Shown one piece after another: positions 26,089-35,154 of a stretch of DNA of 64,000 bases. The stretch lies in NCBI RefSeq assembly GCF_025447595.1, contig NZ_JAOEJU010000016.1, positions 87,244 through 151,243 on the forward strand. Direction: 5' to 3'. The position numbers and the translations under genes are program-made. The notes beneath the pieces were generated by a model. The model ran no database searches and was not told where the DNA came from. It saw only the letters and a list, made by a program, of their open reading frames with translations. How positions within the stretch are numbered: position 1 is the stretch's first letter; each line of letters begins with the position of its first letter. The DNA comes from Pseudomonas koreensis. Its GTDB lineage: Bacteria > Pseudomonadota > Gammaproteobacteria > Pseudomonadales > Pseudomonadaceae.

Positions 26089-26381
26089 GCGGCGCCGTGA
26101 AGCTTCAGGTTGCGATCGAAGCTCACGGCGAGCCCCTGACCGAACTCGTCCTGCGCCGTCCGACGGTGCAGGAGGTGCGAGCGATCAAGGCGCTGCCGTA
26201 CAAGATCGACAAGAGCGAAGAGGTCAGCCTCGACATGGACGTGGCGGCCAAATACATCGCCGTGTGCGCCGGCATTCCGCCGTCGTCGGTCAACCAGCTG
26301 GATCTGGCTGACCTCAACGCGCTGAGCTGGGCCGTTGCGAGTTTTTTCATGAGTGCGGCGTCGGAGCCATCACCGACCTGA
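26085..26381 (+). CDS. Tail assembly chaperone, Mu gp41-like (frame 0 product)
   Basis: A 98-aa short tape-measure chaperone of module 2. Its core (LVLRRPTVQEVRAIKALPYK; VCAGIPPSSVNQLDLADLNA) is a gpE/gp41-type tail-assembly domain, related in layout to the module-1 E protein. Near its end, TTTTTTC at 26342-26348 is in frame for -1 slippage. Confidence 0.85.
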   Translation: MSGAVKLQVAIEAHGEPLTELVLRRPTVQEVRAIKALPYKIDKSEEVSLDMDVAAKYIAVCAGIPPSSVNQLDLADLNALSWAVASFFMSAASEPSPT

Positions 26382-26512
26382 TTTCGGTCGCCTATGACCT
26401 GGCCTGGTTCTGGAAGGTTGACCCCGAACAGATGATGGCCAGGCCACTGGATGTGCTTCGCGAATCGCTGGAGCACGCGCAACGGATCAATGCGATGCAG
26501 CAGGTGCAGTGA
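26085..26512 (+). CDS. gp41-gp42 tail assembly chaperone via -1 frameshift
   Basis: The heptamer T TTT TTC (26342-26348) is in frame 0. A -1 shift reads HECGVGAITDLISVAYDLAW and on to AMQQVQ, stopping at TGA 26510-26512. That TGA overlaps the tape-measure ATG by one base, evidence that the -1 frame is the natural end of translation before that gene. Mu-like phages use the same gp41/gp42 frameshift. Without it, 130 nt before the tape measure would be unexplained. Confidence 0.78.
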
Positions 26513-28410
26513 TGGCAGACGAAGAAAAGAAAGAGAAAACCTCGGTGCTGCTGACAGGCATCGATGAACTGTCGCCCAAACTCGGCGCCCTGCGAGTAAA
26601 GGTCGAGAGCTTCAAGAAAAACCTCGAACAGACCGGCCTCGGCAAACTGGACATCAGCGGTCTGTTCAAGGGCGGCAGCGTGATTACGCCGTTCGTGGAC
26701 GGCATCAAATCGGCTGCGGCGTTTCAGGGAAAATTGACCGAGGTCAGCGAGACGGCGAAAACTGTCGACCTGCCGGACACGCCGAAAACTGCCGCACAGA
26801 ACATGAACGTATTCAGTGCGTCCATGGAGAAAGTTTCCGCTGCGGTGGACGCCGCACTGGTGCCGGCGGTGGGCGCATTGGTGGTCGGGCTGGAGCCGGT
26901 GCTGACCCAGGTCGGCAGCCTGCTGGCCGACAACCCGAAACTGGTCGAAGGCCTGGCGGCGGGGGCGATTGCGTTTTCCGCCATGCAGACCGCCGTCACG
27001 GGTATGACTCAGGTGATGGACGTGATGAGCATGGTGCTCAAGACCAATCCGATCATGCTGATCGCCATGGGCATTGCCGTGGCGGCCGGTTTGATCGTGG
27101 CCAACTGGACACCGATTTCCGCGTTCTTCACCGGATTGTGGGAGGGCGTGAAAAACGCCGGGGCCAGTGCAATGGCGACGTTGCGCTCGGTGCTCGACTG
27201 GCGGCCGCTGGAGGCACTGGCGGCGCTGTGGGAACCGGTCACGGGTTTCTTCTCGGGAATCTGGGACAAAGTCAAAGCGGTTACCGCGCCGGTGATCGAC
27301 TTTTTCAAGTCGGTTTTCTCGTGGTCGCCCGCAGGCCTGATCCTGGAAAACTGGGGGCCGCTGACCGGTCTGTTTTCGGCGATCTGGGAGCTGCTCAAGG
27401 CCTTGAGTGTGCCGGTGATGGCGTTCCTCAGAAACCTCTTCGATTTCTCGCCGATGCAGATGATCAACAGTGCGTGGGGCGGTGTTGTCAGGTTCTTCGA
27501 ACCGATGTTCAGCGGCCTGCGAAAAACCGCGCAGCCGGTTAAAGAGCTCCTGGTGTCGTTGTTCGACTTCTCGCCCATACAGATGATCACCAGCGCCTGG
27601 GGCGGTGTTGTTGCGTACTTTCAGCCGGTGTGGACGACGCTGCAATCGGCCGTACAAATCACCCGGGATACGTTGAGGGCATTGTTCGATTTTTTCCCGA
27701 TGGAAATGATCACCAGCGCCTGGGGTGGTGTCGTCGGATTCTTCGAACCGATCTGGACGGCACTGCAAACGTCAGTGCAACAGGTCAAAGGCTTTTTCAC
27801 CGGTCTGTTCGAGTGGTCGCCGCTGGAGCAGATTGCGCAGTACTGGCAGCCGATCGGTGAGGTTTTCTCGGCGCTGTGGGGTGTTGTGCTGGCGCTGTCC
27901 GCGCCGGTCGTGGATTTTTTGCACGGCCTGTTCGAATGGAATCCTCTGGATCAGATTATCGAGAGCTGGGGGCCGATCACTGAATGGTTCGGCGAGTTGT
28001 GGCAAAAGCTGCAAACCGTCATCGCGCCGATCAAGGAGTTGTTCGACGGCGGCTTCGCCGGGTTGATCGCCAAGGTCACCGGCAAGGTCGAAACCCTGAC
28101 CCAGGCGCAGCGCCAGACCAATGCCGAAGGCAAGGGCGAACTGGCGCCGGCCTTCTTCGGTGCCAGTGCGAAACCCGAGGGTGGCAGTGCGTTGCAGGGT
28201 GGTTCTTTGCCGCAATCCTCCAGCGCGCTGATCCAGCAGAGCGCCGCCAACAACCGCACGCAACTCGAAGGTGGCCTGACAGTGCGCTTCGAAAACGCGC
28301 CGGCGGGGCTGCGTACCGATCAACCGCAAACCAATCAACCCGGGCTGGCGCTCAGTTCGCGCATCGGCTATCGCTCGCTGTCGGCAGGAGGTTCCAATGA
28401 ACTGGCGTGA
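26512..28410 (+). CDS. Tape measure protein of module 2 with seven 41-aa repeats
   Basis: A 632-aa protein. ATG 26512 overlaps the -1 frame stop. After a hydrophobic N-terminal half, residues about 227-509 hold seven tandem 41-residue repeats, each starting like LFDFSPIQMITSAWGGVV and containing a W-P-[VLI]-x-x-F pattern; the three central ones are closest. Period is 123 nt (27190 to about 28038). Tape measures set tail length in proportion to their length, so gain or loss of repeats would change it stepwise. The C-terminus (QTNQPGLALSSRIGYRSLS) is repeat-free. Confidence 0.9.
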   Translation: MADEEKKEKTSVLLTGIDELSPKLGALRVKVESFKKNLEQTGLGKLDISGLFKGGSVITPFVDGIKSAAAFQGKLTEVSETAKTVDLPDTPKTAAQNMNVFSASMEKVSAAVDAALVPAVGALVVGLEPVLTQVGSLLADNPKLVEGLAAGAIAFSAMQTAVTGMTQVMDVMSMVLKTNPIMLIAMGIAVAAGLIVANWTPISAFFTGLWEGVKNAGASAMATLRSVLDWRPLEALAALWEPVTGFFSGIWDKVKAVTAPVIDFFKSVFSWSPAGLILENWGPLTGLFSAIWELLKALSVPVMAFLRNLFDFSPMQMINSAWGGVVRFFEPMFSGLRKTAQPVKELLVSLFDFSPIQMITSAWGGVVAYFQPVWTTLQSAVQITRDTLRALFDFFPMEMITSAWGGVVGFFEPIWTALQTSVQQVKGFFTGLFEWSPLEQIAQYWQPIGEVFSALWGVVLALSAPVVDFLHGLFEWNPLDQIIESWGPITEWFGELWQKLQTVIAPIKELFDGGFAGLIAKVTGKVETLTQAQRQTNAEGKGELAPAFFGASAKPEGGSALQGGSLPQSSSALIQQSAANNRTQLEGGLTVRFENAPAGLRTDQPQTNQPGLALSSRIGYRSLSAGGSNELA

Positions 28411-29635
28411 CCGTTTGTTGCCGGCATCCTTTCGCGGTGTCGGCTTCTGGATCGATCAGGCGAAAACGCCGGTCGGTCGCAAAGGTCAGCTGCACGAATA
28501 TCCGCAGCGTGACCTGCCGTATTTCGAGGATCTGGGCCAGCAGGCCAAGACCCACGACCTGACGGCCTTCATCATCGGCGCCGATTGCCTGGAGCAGCGC
28601 GACAAGCTGCTCAAGGCGTTGGAGCAGGGCAGTGGCGAGCTGGTGCACCCTTGGCTGGGACGCCTGCAAGTCAAGGTCGGTGAGTGCGATATGACTCACA
28701 CCCGCCAGGACGGCGGGCTGGTGACATTCAGTCTGAAGTTCTACCCCGACCGGCCTTTGCCGTTTCCGACCGCCACGGTCAGTACGCAGAAAGTCCTGTT
28801 GGCCAAGGCTGACACCTTGCTGGGGTCGGCGGTGTCACGTTTCGAGGAGGTGATTGTCCGGATTCAAGCGGCACGGATTGGCATCAAAAATCTGCGAAAC
28901 AGCCTGACCGGGGTGTTCGATGTCATCAAGGAACAGCTGAAACCGCTGATCGCGCAATACAAGGAAATCACCGAACTGGTCAGGGCCGTCAAGGAATTGC
29001 CCAAGGAAGTGGCGGCCGAATTCAAAGGCTTGCTCGGCGAAATCAAGGAGCTCAAGGAATTCGCGAAGGAGGGCTACCGTGGCGTGATTGCCGACGTGTC
29101 CCAACAACTCGAAGCCATTCGCAAGGCTGATGCGCCGAAGATCACCACCGGCAGGGACACCAACGCGGCGGCGCAAGCCATGGCCGATCTGGTGCAGGAC
29201 ACGCTGATCGTCAAAGTGGCGCAATGGGTCGCTTCGATGCCGGTGGCGACGAAGCCGGTGAAATTACTGACGACACCTTCACTGGATCAGCAGTCCAAGC
29301 AACCGGTCTCTCGACAGGAAGTGCCAGCCACTGACGATTTGCAGGCGCTCCAAAAGGATTTGGTCGAGGCGCTGCAAATGGCCAAGAACAAAGCCGGCCC
29401 AGCGCACTATCAGGCCATCAGTGATGTGCAGGACGCTTTGGTCGCGCACCTCAAAGCCGTAGCGTCGTCGGGTGTGCGTCTGGTCATCAAGTCGTTTCAG
29501 GAAAGTCTGCCGGCACTGGTAGTGGCTTACAAACAGTTCGGTGATGCGACACGGGTGACCGAAGTGGTTCAGCGTAACGGAACGACCAACCCGTTGTACC
29601 TGCCACCCAACGACGTGAAAGTCTCTCGGGAGTAG
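28397..29635 (+). CDS. Mu gpN-like tail/baseplate protein (DNA circularisation N-terminal domain)
   Basis: A 412-aa protein whose N-terminus (WRDRLLPASFRGVGFWID; VHPWLGRLQVKVGECDM) fits the DNA_circ_N domain of Mu gpN. In Mu-like tails it is a structural hub/baseplate protein despite the historic name. The rest is long helix (residues about 150-250: AQYKEITELVRAVKELPKEV). Overlaps the tape measure by 14 nt. Confidence 0.88.
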   Translation: MNWRDRLLPASFRGVGFWIDQAKTPVGRKGQLHEYPQRDLPYFEDLGQQAKTHDLTAFIIGADCLEQRDKLLKALEQGSGELVHPWLGRLQVKVGECDMTHTRQDGGLVTFSLKFYPDRPLPFPTATVSTQKVLLAKADTLLGSAVSRFEEVIVRIQAARIGIKNLRNSLTGVFDVIKEQLKPLIAQYKEITELVRAVKELPKEVAAEFKGLLGEIKELKEFAKEGYRGVIADVSQQLEAIRKADAPKITTGRDTNAAAQAMADLVQDTLIVKVAQWVASMPVATKPVKLLTTPSLDQQSKQPVSRQEVPATDDLQALQKDLVEALQMAKNKAGPAHYQAISDVQDALVAHLKAVASSGVRLVIKSFQESLPALVVAYKQFGDATRVTEVVQRNGTTNPLYLPPNDVKVSRE

Positions 29636-29637
29636 TC

Positions 29638-30675
29638 ATGGACGTAATGGACAACCATGTCACGTTGACCGTCGACAACATGGAGTACGGCGGCTGGAAA
29701 AGCGTGGAAATCACGGCTGATCTGGAGCGTCAGTTCCGCACTTTCAAACTCGACATCACCTGGCAATGGCCGGGGCAGACGGTGGATAAACCGATCAAGC
29801 CCGGCGACCCGTGCGAAGTGAAAATCGGCAACGACCTGGTGCTCACGGGCTACGTGTTCAAGGCGCCCGTCAGCTATGACGGGCGGCAGATCAGCCTGAG
29901 TGTCGAGGGCAGTTCAAAGACTCAGGATCTGGTCGACTGCGCGGCTACCAACCGGCCGAATCAATGGCATGACCAACCGCTGTCCAGCATCGTCCAGGCA
30001 CTGGCGCTGGAATACTCGCAGTTCGTTGTCAATGAGATCCCCGAGACGGCGCGACTGACCAGGCACACGATCGTGCCGGGCGAAACGGTGTTTCAGTCGA
30101 TTGATCGATTGCTCTCGCTGTTGCGGGTTTTTTCCACCGATGACGAGCAGGGCCGGCTGGTGCTGGCCAAACCCGGCAGCGGTGGCCGCGCCAGCGATGC
30201 GCTGGAGCTGGGCAAGAACATCCTGTCGGCCAACGCGCCAATGGATTACAGCCAGGTGTTCTCCGAGTACCGGGTGATCGGCCAGCAAAAAGGTTCGGAC
30301 AAGAAGAGCGGGGCGGCGGTCAGCGAGGTTGAATCCAGCGCGGCTGACCTGTCCTTCAAACGCCGGCGTACCACGGTGATCAACGAAGGCACGCAACTGA
30401 CCTTTGAGCTGGCTCAGCAACGCGCCCAGTGGGAGAGCGCCACCCGCATGGGCCGGGCGCTGACCACCACTTATCAGGTACAGGGCTGGCGCCAGTCCAA
30501 CGGCGATCTGTGGCGCCACAACACGCTGGTGAAGGTCAAGGATCCGGTGCTCGGCTTCGATGGCGACATGCTGATCTCCAAGGTGACGTATTCGCTGTCG
30601 GCGCAAGGCTCGGTGACCACCCTGCAAGTGGCGCCGCCGCATACCTTCGACGCCAACCCGACCCCACCGAAATAG
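29638..30675 (+). CDS. Baseplate hub protein, Mu gpP family
   Basis: A 345-aa hub related to gpD/gp27: TLTVDNMEYGGWKSVEITAD and the GETVFQSIDRLLSLLRVFST hub motif. A REPIN separates it from the gp45-like gene. Confidence 0.9.
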   Translation: MDVMDNHVTLTVDNMEYGGWKSVEITADLERQFRTFKLDITWQWPGQTVDKPIKPGDPCEVKIGNDLVLTGYVFKAPVSYDGRQISLSVEGSSKTQDLVDCAATNRPNQWHDQPLSSIVQALALEYSQFVVNEIPETARLTRHTIVPGETVFQSIDRLLSLLRVFSTDDEQGRLVLAKPGSGGRASDALELGKNILSANAPMDYSQVFSEYRVIGQQKGSDKKSGAAVSEVESSAADLSFKRRRTTVINEGTQLTFELAQQRAQWESATRMGRALTTTYQVQGWRQSNGDLWRHNTLVKVKDPVLGFDGDMLISKVTYSLSAQGSVTTLQVAPPHTFDANPTPPK

Positions 30676-30696
30676 CCACCAGCCTGACATTACCTC

Positions 30697-30783
30697 GTGG
30701 GAGCGAGCTTGCTCGCGATAGCGGTAGACCTGTCAGTGCAGAAGTGTCTGCCAGATCGCCATCGCGAGCAGGCTCGCTCCCAC
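30697..30783. repeat. REPIN inside tailocin module 2
   Basis: GTGGGAGCGAGCTTGCTCGC and GCGAGCAGGCTCGCTCCCAC in inverted orientation around about 45 nt, between the gpP and gp45 genes. Same family as the copy at 18649. Confidence 0.92.
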
Positions 30784-30818
30784 AGGTGGGCGGTGGGCTG
30801 ACATTCCAAGGAAACCCT

Positions 30819-31328
30819 ATGAGCCTACTGACACGCCTGCTGGCGCGCGGCACTGTCGTGCTCGCCAATTCGGCATCCAAGCTGCAATCGCTGCAAATGC
30901 GCCTCACCGCCGGTGAAGTGAACGACGACATGGAGCACTTCGAACCCTACGGCTTCACCAGCCATCCGCTGGCCGGCGCCGAAGGCGTCGTCACGTTTCT
31001 GGGCGGTGACCGTTCCCACGCCATCGCCCTGGTGGTCGCTGACCGCCGCTACCGTCTGCAATCGCTGGCCGCTGGCGAGGTGGCGATCTACACCGACGAG
31101 GGCGACAAAATTCACTTCAAGCGCGGGCGGATCATCGACATCGAAACCGCCACGTTGAACATCCGCGCCAGCAGCGCGGTGAACTTCGACACGCCGGTGA
31201 TCAACCAGACCGGCAAGATCGTCTCCCAAGGCGATCAGATTGCCGGTGGCATCAGCCAGATCAAACACGTGCATGTCGGCGTGCAGGCCGGTAGCGGCCA
31301 GACCGGTGCGCCGGCAGGAGGCCAATGA
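30819..31328 (+). CDS. Baseplate spike protein, Mu gp45 family
   Basis: A 169-aa baseplate assembly protein V/Mu gp45 spike. I start at ATG 30819 (AAGGAAA upstream); the reading frame is open far upstream but that part crosses gpP and the REPIN. The C-terminal GGISQIKHVHVGVQAGSGQT carries HxH, the spike-apex metal (iron) site known from Mu gp45 and P2 gpV. Overlaps gp46 by 4 nt. Confidence 0.92.
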   Translation: MSLLTRLLARGTVVLANSASKLQSLQMRLTAGEVNDDMEHFEPYGFTSHPLAGAEGVVTFLGGDRSHAIALVVADRRYRLQSLAAGEVAIYTDEGDKIHFKRGRIIDIETATLNIRASSAVNFDTPVINQTGKIVSQGDQIAGGISQIKHVHVGVQAGSGQTGAPAGGQ

Positions 31329-31726
31329 TGTTCATCAGCCAGAACCTCCACGCCGCACTGACCCGCGCCGTACTCATCAGCCTGTTTACCTGGCGCCGTG
31401 CCGCCGACGACGATGCCCTCGACGACGAGGAACGCTACGGCTGGTGGGGCGATACCTTTCCCACCGTGGCCGACGATCGCATCGGTTCGCGGCTGTGGCT
31501 GTTGCGCCGGGTCAAGCTGACCCGACAGACCCAAATGGACGCCGAGTTCTATGCACGCGAAGCCTTGCAATGGCTGATCGACGACGGCCATTGCAGCGCC
31601 ATCGACATCATCAGCGAACGCCTCGACGCCCAGCGCCTGAACCTGCGCACGGTCCTGACCCTGGCCGACGGCGAACGCCTGGACATCAACCCCGATAACA
31701 GTTGGCAGGTGATCTATGCCGTTTGA
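31325..31726 (+). CDS. Baseplate wedge protein, Mu gp46 (GP46) family
   Basis: A 133-aa protein with ERYGWWGDTFPTVADDRIGS, LWLLRRVKLTRQTQMDAEF: GP46 family, gp25-like wedge role. Overlaps gp47 by 11 nt. Confidence 0.92.
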   Translation: MMFISQNLHAALTRAVLISLFTWRRAADDDALDDEERYGWWGDTFPTVADDRIGSRLWLLRRVKLTRQTQMDAEFYAREALQWLIDDGHCSAIDIISERLDAQRLNLRTVLTLADGERLDINPDNSWQVIYAV

Positions 31727-32759
31727 AACCCCTTCGCTGCCGGTGCTGATCAAGCGCACCCAAAGCGACCTGGCCGGCGATTCGCTGCGCCAGTCCGATG
31801 CGCAAGTCCTGGCCCGCACACTCGGCGGTGCCGCCTATGGTCTGTACGGCTATCTCGACTGGATTGCCGAGCAGATCCTGCCCGACACCGCCGACGAGTC
31901 GACCCTGGAACGCATCGCCGCACTGCGCTTGAACCAGCCGCGCAAACCGGCGCAAGTTGCCACCGGTAATGTCAGCTTCAACGCCACGGCGGGCGCGGTG
32001 CTGGACGCCGATACGTTGCTGCAGTCGAGTGATGGTCGTAACTTTAAAGTCACCGCTACCCGCACCACCGTCAATGGTGTCAACAGCACCTCCATCGCAG
32101 CGCTTGATGCCGGCAGTCTGGGCAATGCCGAGGCCGGGCTGGCGTTGACGCCGGTGCAGCCGATCGCTGGCGTGGTCGGCAACAGTTTTGTGGTACTGGC
32201 GCCGGGACTTAACGGTGGCGTGGCGCGGGAAAGCCTGGAGTCGTTGCGCTCGCGGGTGATCCGTTCCTATCGCGTGATCCCCCATGGCGGTTCGGCCAGC
32301 GACTATGAAACCTGGGCGCTGGAAGTGCCGGGCGTGACCCGCGCCTGGTGTCGCGGCGGCTTCCTCGGGCCGGGCACTGTCGGCGTGTACATCATGCGCG
32401 ACGACGATCCGCAACCGGTGCCGAATGCCGATCAACTGGCCGAAGTGCAGGCCTACATCGAACCGCTGCGCCCGGTGACGGCCGAGGTGCATGTACGCCC
32501 GCCGGTGCAGAAACCGGTGACCTATCAGCTGAAGCTGACCCCCGACACCACCGCCGTGCGCGCTGCCGTCGAAACCCAGCTGCGCGATCTGCACAACCGC
32601 GAAGCCGATCTGGGCGAGGATCTGTTGATCAGCCATATCCGAGAAGCGATCAGCAGCGCGGCGGGTGAGACCGATCACGTGCTTTCGGCCCCGGTGGCGA
32701 ACGTGGCCGCGGGTGACAGCGAACTGCTCACCTTCGGGGGTTGCGTATGGCTGCCATAA
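31716..32759 (+). CDS. Baseplate wedge protein, Mu gp47 (baseplate J) family
   Basis: A 347-aa baseplate J-like protein: TLERIAALRLNQPRKPAQVA, PGLNGGVARESLESLRSRVI and HGGSASDYETWALEVPGVTR are typical. Overlaps gp48-like gene by 13 nt. Confidence 0.93.
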   Translation: MPFETPSLPVLIKRTQSDLAGDSLRQSDAQVLARTLGGAAYGLYGYLDWIAEQILPDTADESTLERIAALRLNQPRKPAQVATGNVSFNATAGAVLDADTLLQSSDGRNFKVTATRTTVNGVNSTSIAALDAGSLGNAEAGLALTPVQPIAGVVGNSFVVLAPGLNGGVARESLESLRSRVIRSYRVIPHGGSASDYETWALEVPGVTRAWCRGGFLGPGTVGVYIMRDDDPQPVPNADQLAEVQAYIEPLRPVTAEVHVRPPVQKPVTYQLKLTPDTTAVRAAVETQLRDLHNREADLGEDLLISHIREAISSAAGETDHVLSAPVANVAAGDSELLTFGGCVWLP

Positions 32760-33346
32760 GAACCGCCGCGCAATACCAGGCGCAACTGCGCGCCTTGCTG
32801 CCGAGCGGTCCGGCATGGGATCCGGAGCGCGTGCCGGAACTCGAGGAAGTGCTGCAAGGCGTCGCCGTCGAACTGGCGCGCCTCGACGCCCGCGCCGCCG
32901 ATCTGCTCAACGAGATGGATCCGGCCGGCGTCAGCGAACTGGTGCCGGACTGGGAGCAGGTGATGAACCTGCCCGACCCTTGCCTGGGCGCCACGCCGCT
33001 GTTCGACGACCGTCGCCTCGCCGTGCGCCGGCGCCTGCTTGCCGTCGGCAGCCAGGCTGTCGGTTATTACCTGGAAATCGCCAAAAGCCAGGGTTACCCC
33101 AACGCCACCATCACCGAACTCGAAGCCCCGCGCATGGGCCGTTCGCGTTTCGGCGCGGCGCATTGGGGGACCTGGGAAGCGCAGTTCATGTGGACGCTCA
33201 ACACCGGCGGCCGGCTGTTGCTCGGCCGACGCTATGGCGCGAGCTACTGGGGCGAGCGTTTTGGCGTCAATCCGGGCTCGGCGCTCGAATGCCTTATCCA
33301 CCGGGCGGCACCGGCGCACACCAAGGTGCACATCAACTATGACTAA
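32747..33346 (+). CDS. Mu gp48-like baseplate protein (DUF2313/YmfQ)
   Basis: A 199-aa protein. I start at ATG 32747; TTG 32741 is less likely. YQAQLRALLPSGPAWDPE and SQAVGYYLEIAKSQGYPNAT fit DUF2313. It joins the baseplate to fibres, and the fibre array begins 11 nt later. Confidence 0.9.
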   Translation: MAAIRTAAQYQAQLRALLPSGPAWDPERVPELEEVLQGVAVELARLDARAADLLNEMDPAGVSELVPDWEQVMNLPDPCLGATPLFDDRRLAVRRRLLAVGSQAVGYYLEIAKSQGYPNATITELEAPRMGRSRFGAAHWGTWEAQFMWTLNTGGRLLLGRRYGASYWGERFGVNPGSALECLIHRAAPAHTKVHINYD

Positions 33347-33357
33347 GGAATGACGCA

Positions 33358-34515
33358 ATGGATTATCCGAAGAGTGTCCCCAGCGCCGGTCTGGTGAACG
33401 GGAAATTTATCGATGAAAACCCGTTGACCGGGACGCCCGGGTCGCTGATCCCCGCTGACTGGGGCAACGGTGTTACGCAAGAAATCATCAATGTGATCAA
33501 GGCCGGGGATCTGACCCCGGACGAGAAGAAATACGATCAGTTGCTTCAGGCGATTCAGAGCGTTTCGGCCAAGGGCTGGAATCAGGATCTGGCGTTGCCG
33601 CTGGCAGCGTTGCCGTTGCCGACCGTGGCCACGGCGGATGCCCGGATGCCGATCACACCGGCTGCCGCATCGACCAGTGGCGGGCGGGTGTCGGTGCCGG
33701 CGGGGGTCTACGTCAGCATCGGTCAGGAAGTGGTGGCTGGTCAGCTGGGGCGTTCTCGCACGTGTCTGACGACAGCCTGGAGCAGCGCTGACCTTTTGCC
33801 CAGCTCCCACTACTTTCTGCGTGCACAGGTGATCGGCGGTGTGCTGAGTTTCTATACCCAACGCGGAACGATTTACGACATCACACCTGATTCGCTGAAA
33901 GGGACAATCAACGGCGCTGCCGGTGGCGGTTTCCAGAGTTCGGTGCTGGATATGTGCCTGGCCTGGGTTGTGACCGGCGCTCCGGGCTCCGTGCCGACCG
34001 TGCGTGCGATCTACAACCGGGCACGCCTGACCTGGACGCAAACCGTCAACGGCACCGGTGCGGTGTTTCTGCCGCTCGATCCGCATGCACGTGCTGCACG
34101 GTTGATCGTGGGTAACCCGACGCCTTCGTCGACTGCTGTCACCACTCTTGGGTTTCCGGGTACTGGGTGGGCAGGGGGTAACTACAGCTACCTGTCACCG
34201 ATTGCATCGGTTCCTTCCAACAACGCAGGTGGCTGGAATCCCGCTACGGTTTACCCCTGCACGCTGTTTAGCAATAACGTGCTCAATGACGTGACTGTTT
34301 CGACGTTGTCCGCGAGTTTTGACCACACTCAATTGCGCTCTCTCTGGCAGAGCTACCAGGCGGAGCACACTTTGGGACAGGTCATTGCCGACAGCGATGA
34401 ACTGTTGCTGAGCATGGGTATCAAGAGCCATCCGGTGACCGACTACAGCGTCGGTATTCCGATCAACTTTGGTGAAGCTGTAAACGTTCAGCTGTCGTGG
34501 GAGCTTATTCGATGA
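33358..34515 (+). CDS. Tail fibre A of the five-fibre array
   Basis: A 385-aa fibre. Residues 1 to about 65 are the shared docking segment (MDYPKSVPSAGLVNGKFIDE; PGSLIPADWGNGVTQEI). Beyond that the sequence is unlike fibres B-E. The C-terminal 150 residues (GFPGTGWAGGNYSYLSPI) match no collar, glycine-rich or gp53-type tip that I recognise. Module 2 baseplates would dock it through the N-terminus. AAGGAA lies before the ATG. Its stop overlaps the start of its own downstream gene (ATGA). Confidence 0.85.
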   Translation: MDYPKSVPSAGLVNGKFIDENPLTGTPGSLIPADWGNGVTQEIINVIKAGDLTPDEKKYDQLLQAIQSVSAKGWNQDLALPLAALPLPTVATADARMPITPAAASTSGGRVSVPAGVYVSIGQEVVAGQLGRSRTCLTTAWSSADLLPSSHYFLRAQVIGGVLSFYTQRGTIYDITPDSLKGTINGAAGGGFQSSVLDMCLAWVVTGAPGSVPTVRAIYNRARLTWTQTVNGTGAVFLPLDPHARAARLIVGNPTPSSTAVTTLGFPGTGWAGGNYSYLSPIASVPSNNAGGWNPATVYPCTLFSNNVLNDVTVSTLSASFDHTQLRSLWQSYQAEHTLGQVIADSDELLLSMGIKSHPVTDYSVGIPINFGEAVNVQLSWELIR

Positions 34516-35027
34516 TCGTCATTCAGGAACTCCATCAGATCGATGGCGAGTTGCGTCCCGCGCAGCCGTCCGCTGACCATGACTGGAACGGCGAGCAATG
34601 GCTCCTCAACTCCGAGAAAGTCACGCTGCTGGAGCAACAGGAGTCAGAGCGTCTGTGTGCCCGGATCGATGCTGTCGCCGACAGTGCACGCACCGCACTG
34701 GCCGGCGATCCGCTCAAAGCCCTGGAATACGCCCAGGCTGCCATTGACGCTCAGGCCTTTCAGGACGCCGGTTACCCGAAAAAGGAAGTGCCTCTGTCCG
34801 TCGCCGCGTGGGTCGCCAAGGGCCGTTCGGCGAAACAGTCCGCCGAGCAGATTCTCGACAAGGCCTCTCAGCTCAGCGACAGCCTGTTGACCCTGCGCAC
34901 CTTGCGCTTGAAAGCCAAGACCCAGATTCGCGCTTATGCAAGCAAGGGTCAGATGGATCAGGCCCGGACTACCGCCGATGAGGCGTTGCTGGCCATTCGT
35001 GAACTGACGGCCAACCCGGCCGCGTAA
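34512..35027 (+). CDS. Probable assembly chaperone for fibre A
   Basis: A 171-aa protein overlapping fibre A by 4 nt. The C-terminal two thirds are strongly helical (SERLCARIDAVADSARTALA; AKQSAEQILDKASQLSDSLL). It lacks the WR...ALRDWP tail found behind fibres C and D. Called a chaperone from position. A terminator follows. Confidence 0.6.
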   Translation: MIVIQELHQIDGELRPAQPSADHDWNGEQWLLNSEKVTLLEQQESERLCARIDAVADSARTALAGDPLKALEYAQAAIDAQAFQDAGYPKKEVPLSVAAWVAKGRSAKQSAEQILDKASQLSDSLLTLRTLRLKAKTQIRAYASKGQMDQARTTADEALLAIRELTANPAA

Positions 35028-35045
35028 TCGCAGCCCGCCGGACCC

Positions 35046-35076
35046 AAGCCCACTTTGTCGTGGGCTTTTTGTTTTC
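35046..35076 (+). terminator. Intra-operon terminator after the fibre A cassette
   Basis: AAGCCCA-CTTTGTCG-TGGGCTT then TTTGTTTT. It lies between fibre cassettes A and B, so fibres B-E would need read-through or an extra promoter. Confidence 0.8.
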
Positions 35077-35154
35077 AGGAGCCGAAGCGTTGCTCCGTTG
35101 CGCATGCCAGCGCACAGCCACATTTCATTTGTCTTTACTCAGGAACGAATTTCA

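Noticed and set aside
30429..30818. Upstream extension of the gp45-like frame
   Set aside because: It crosses the end of gpP in another frame and a REPIN; the ATG at 30819 has a ribosome site and gives the family length.
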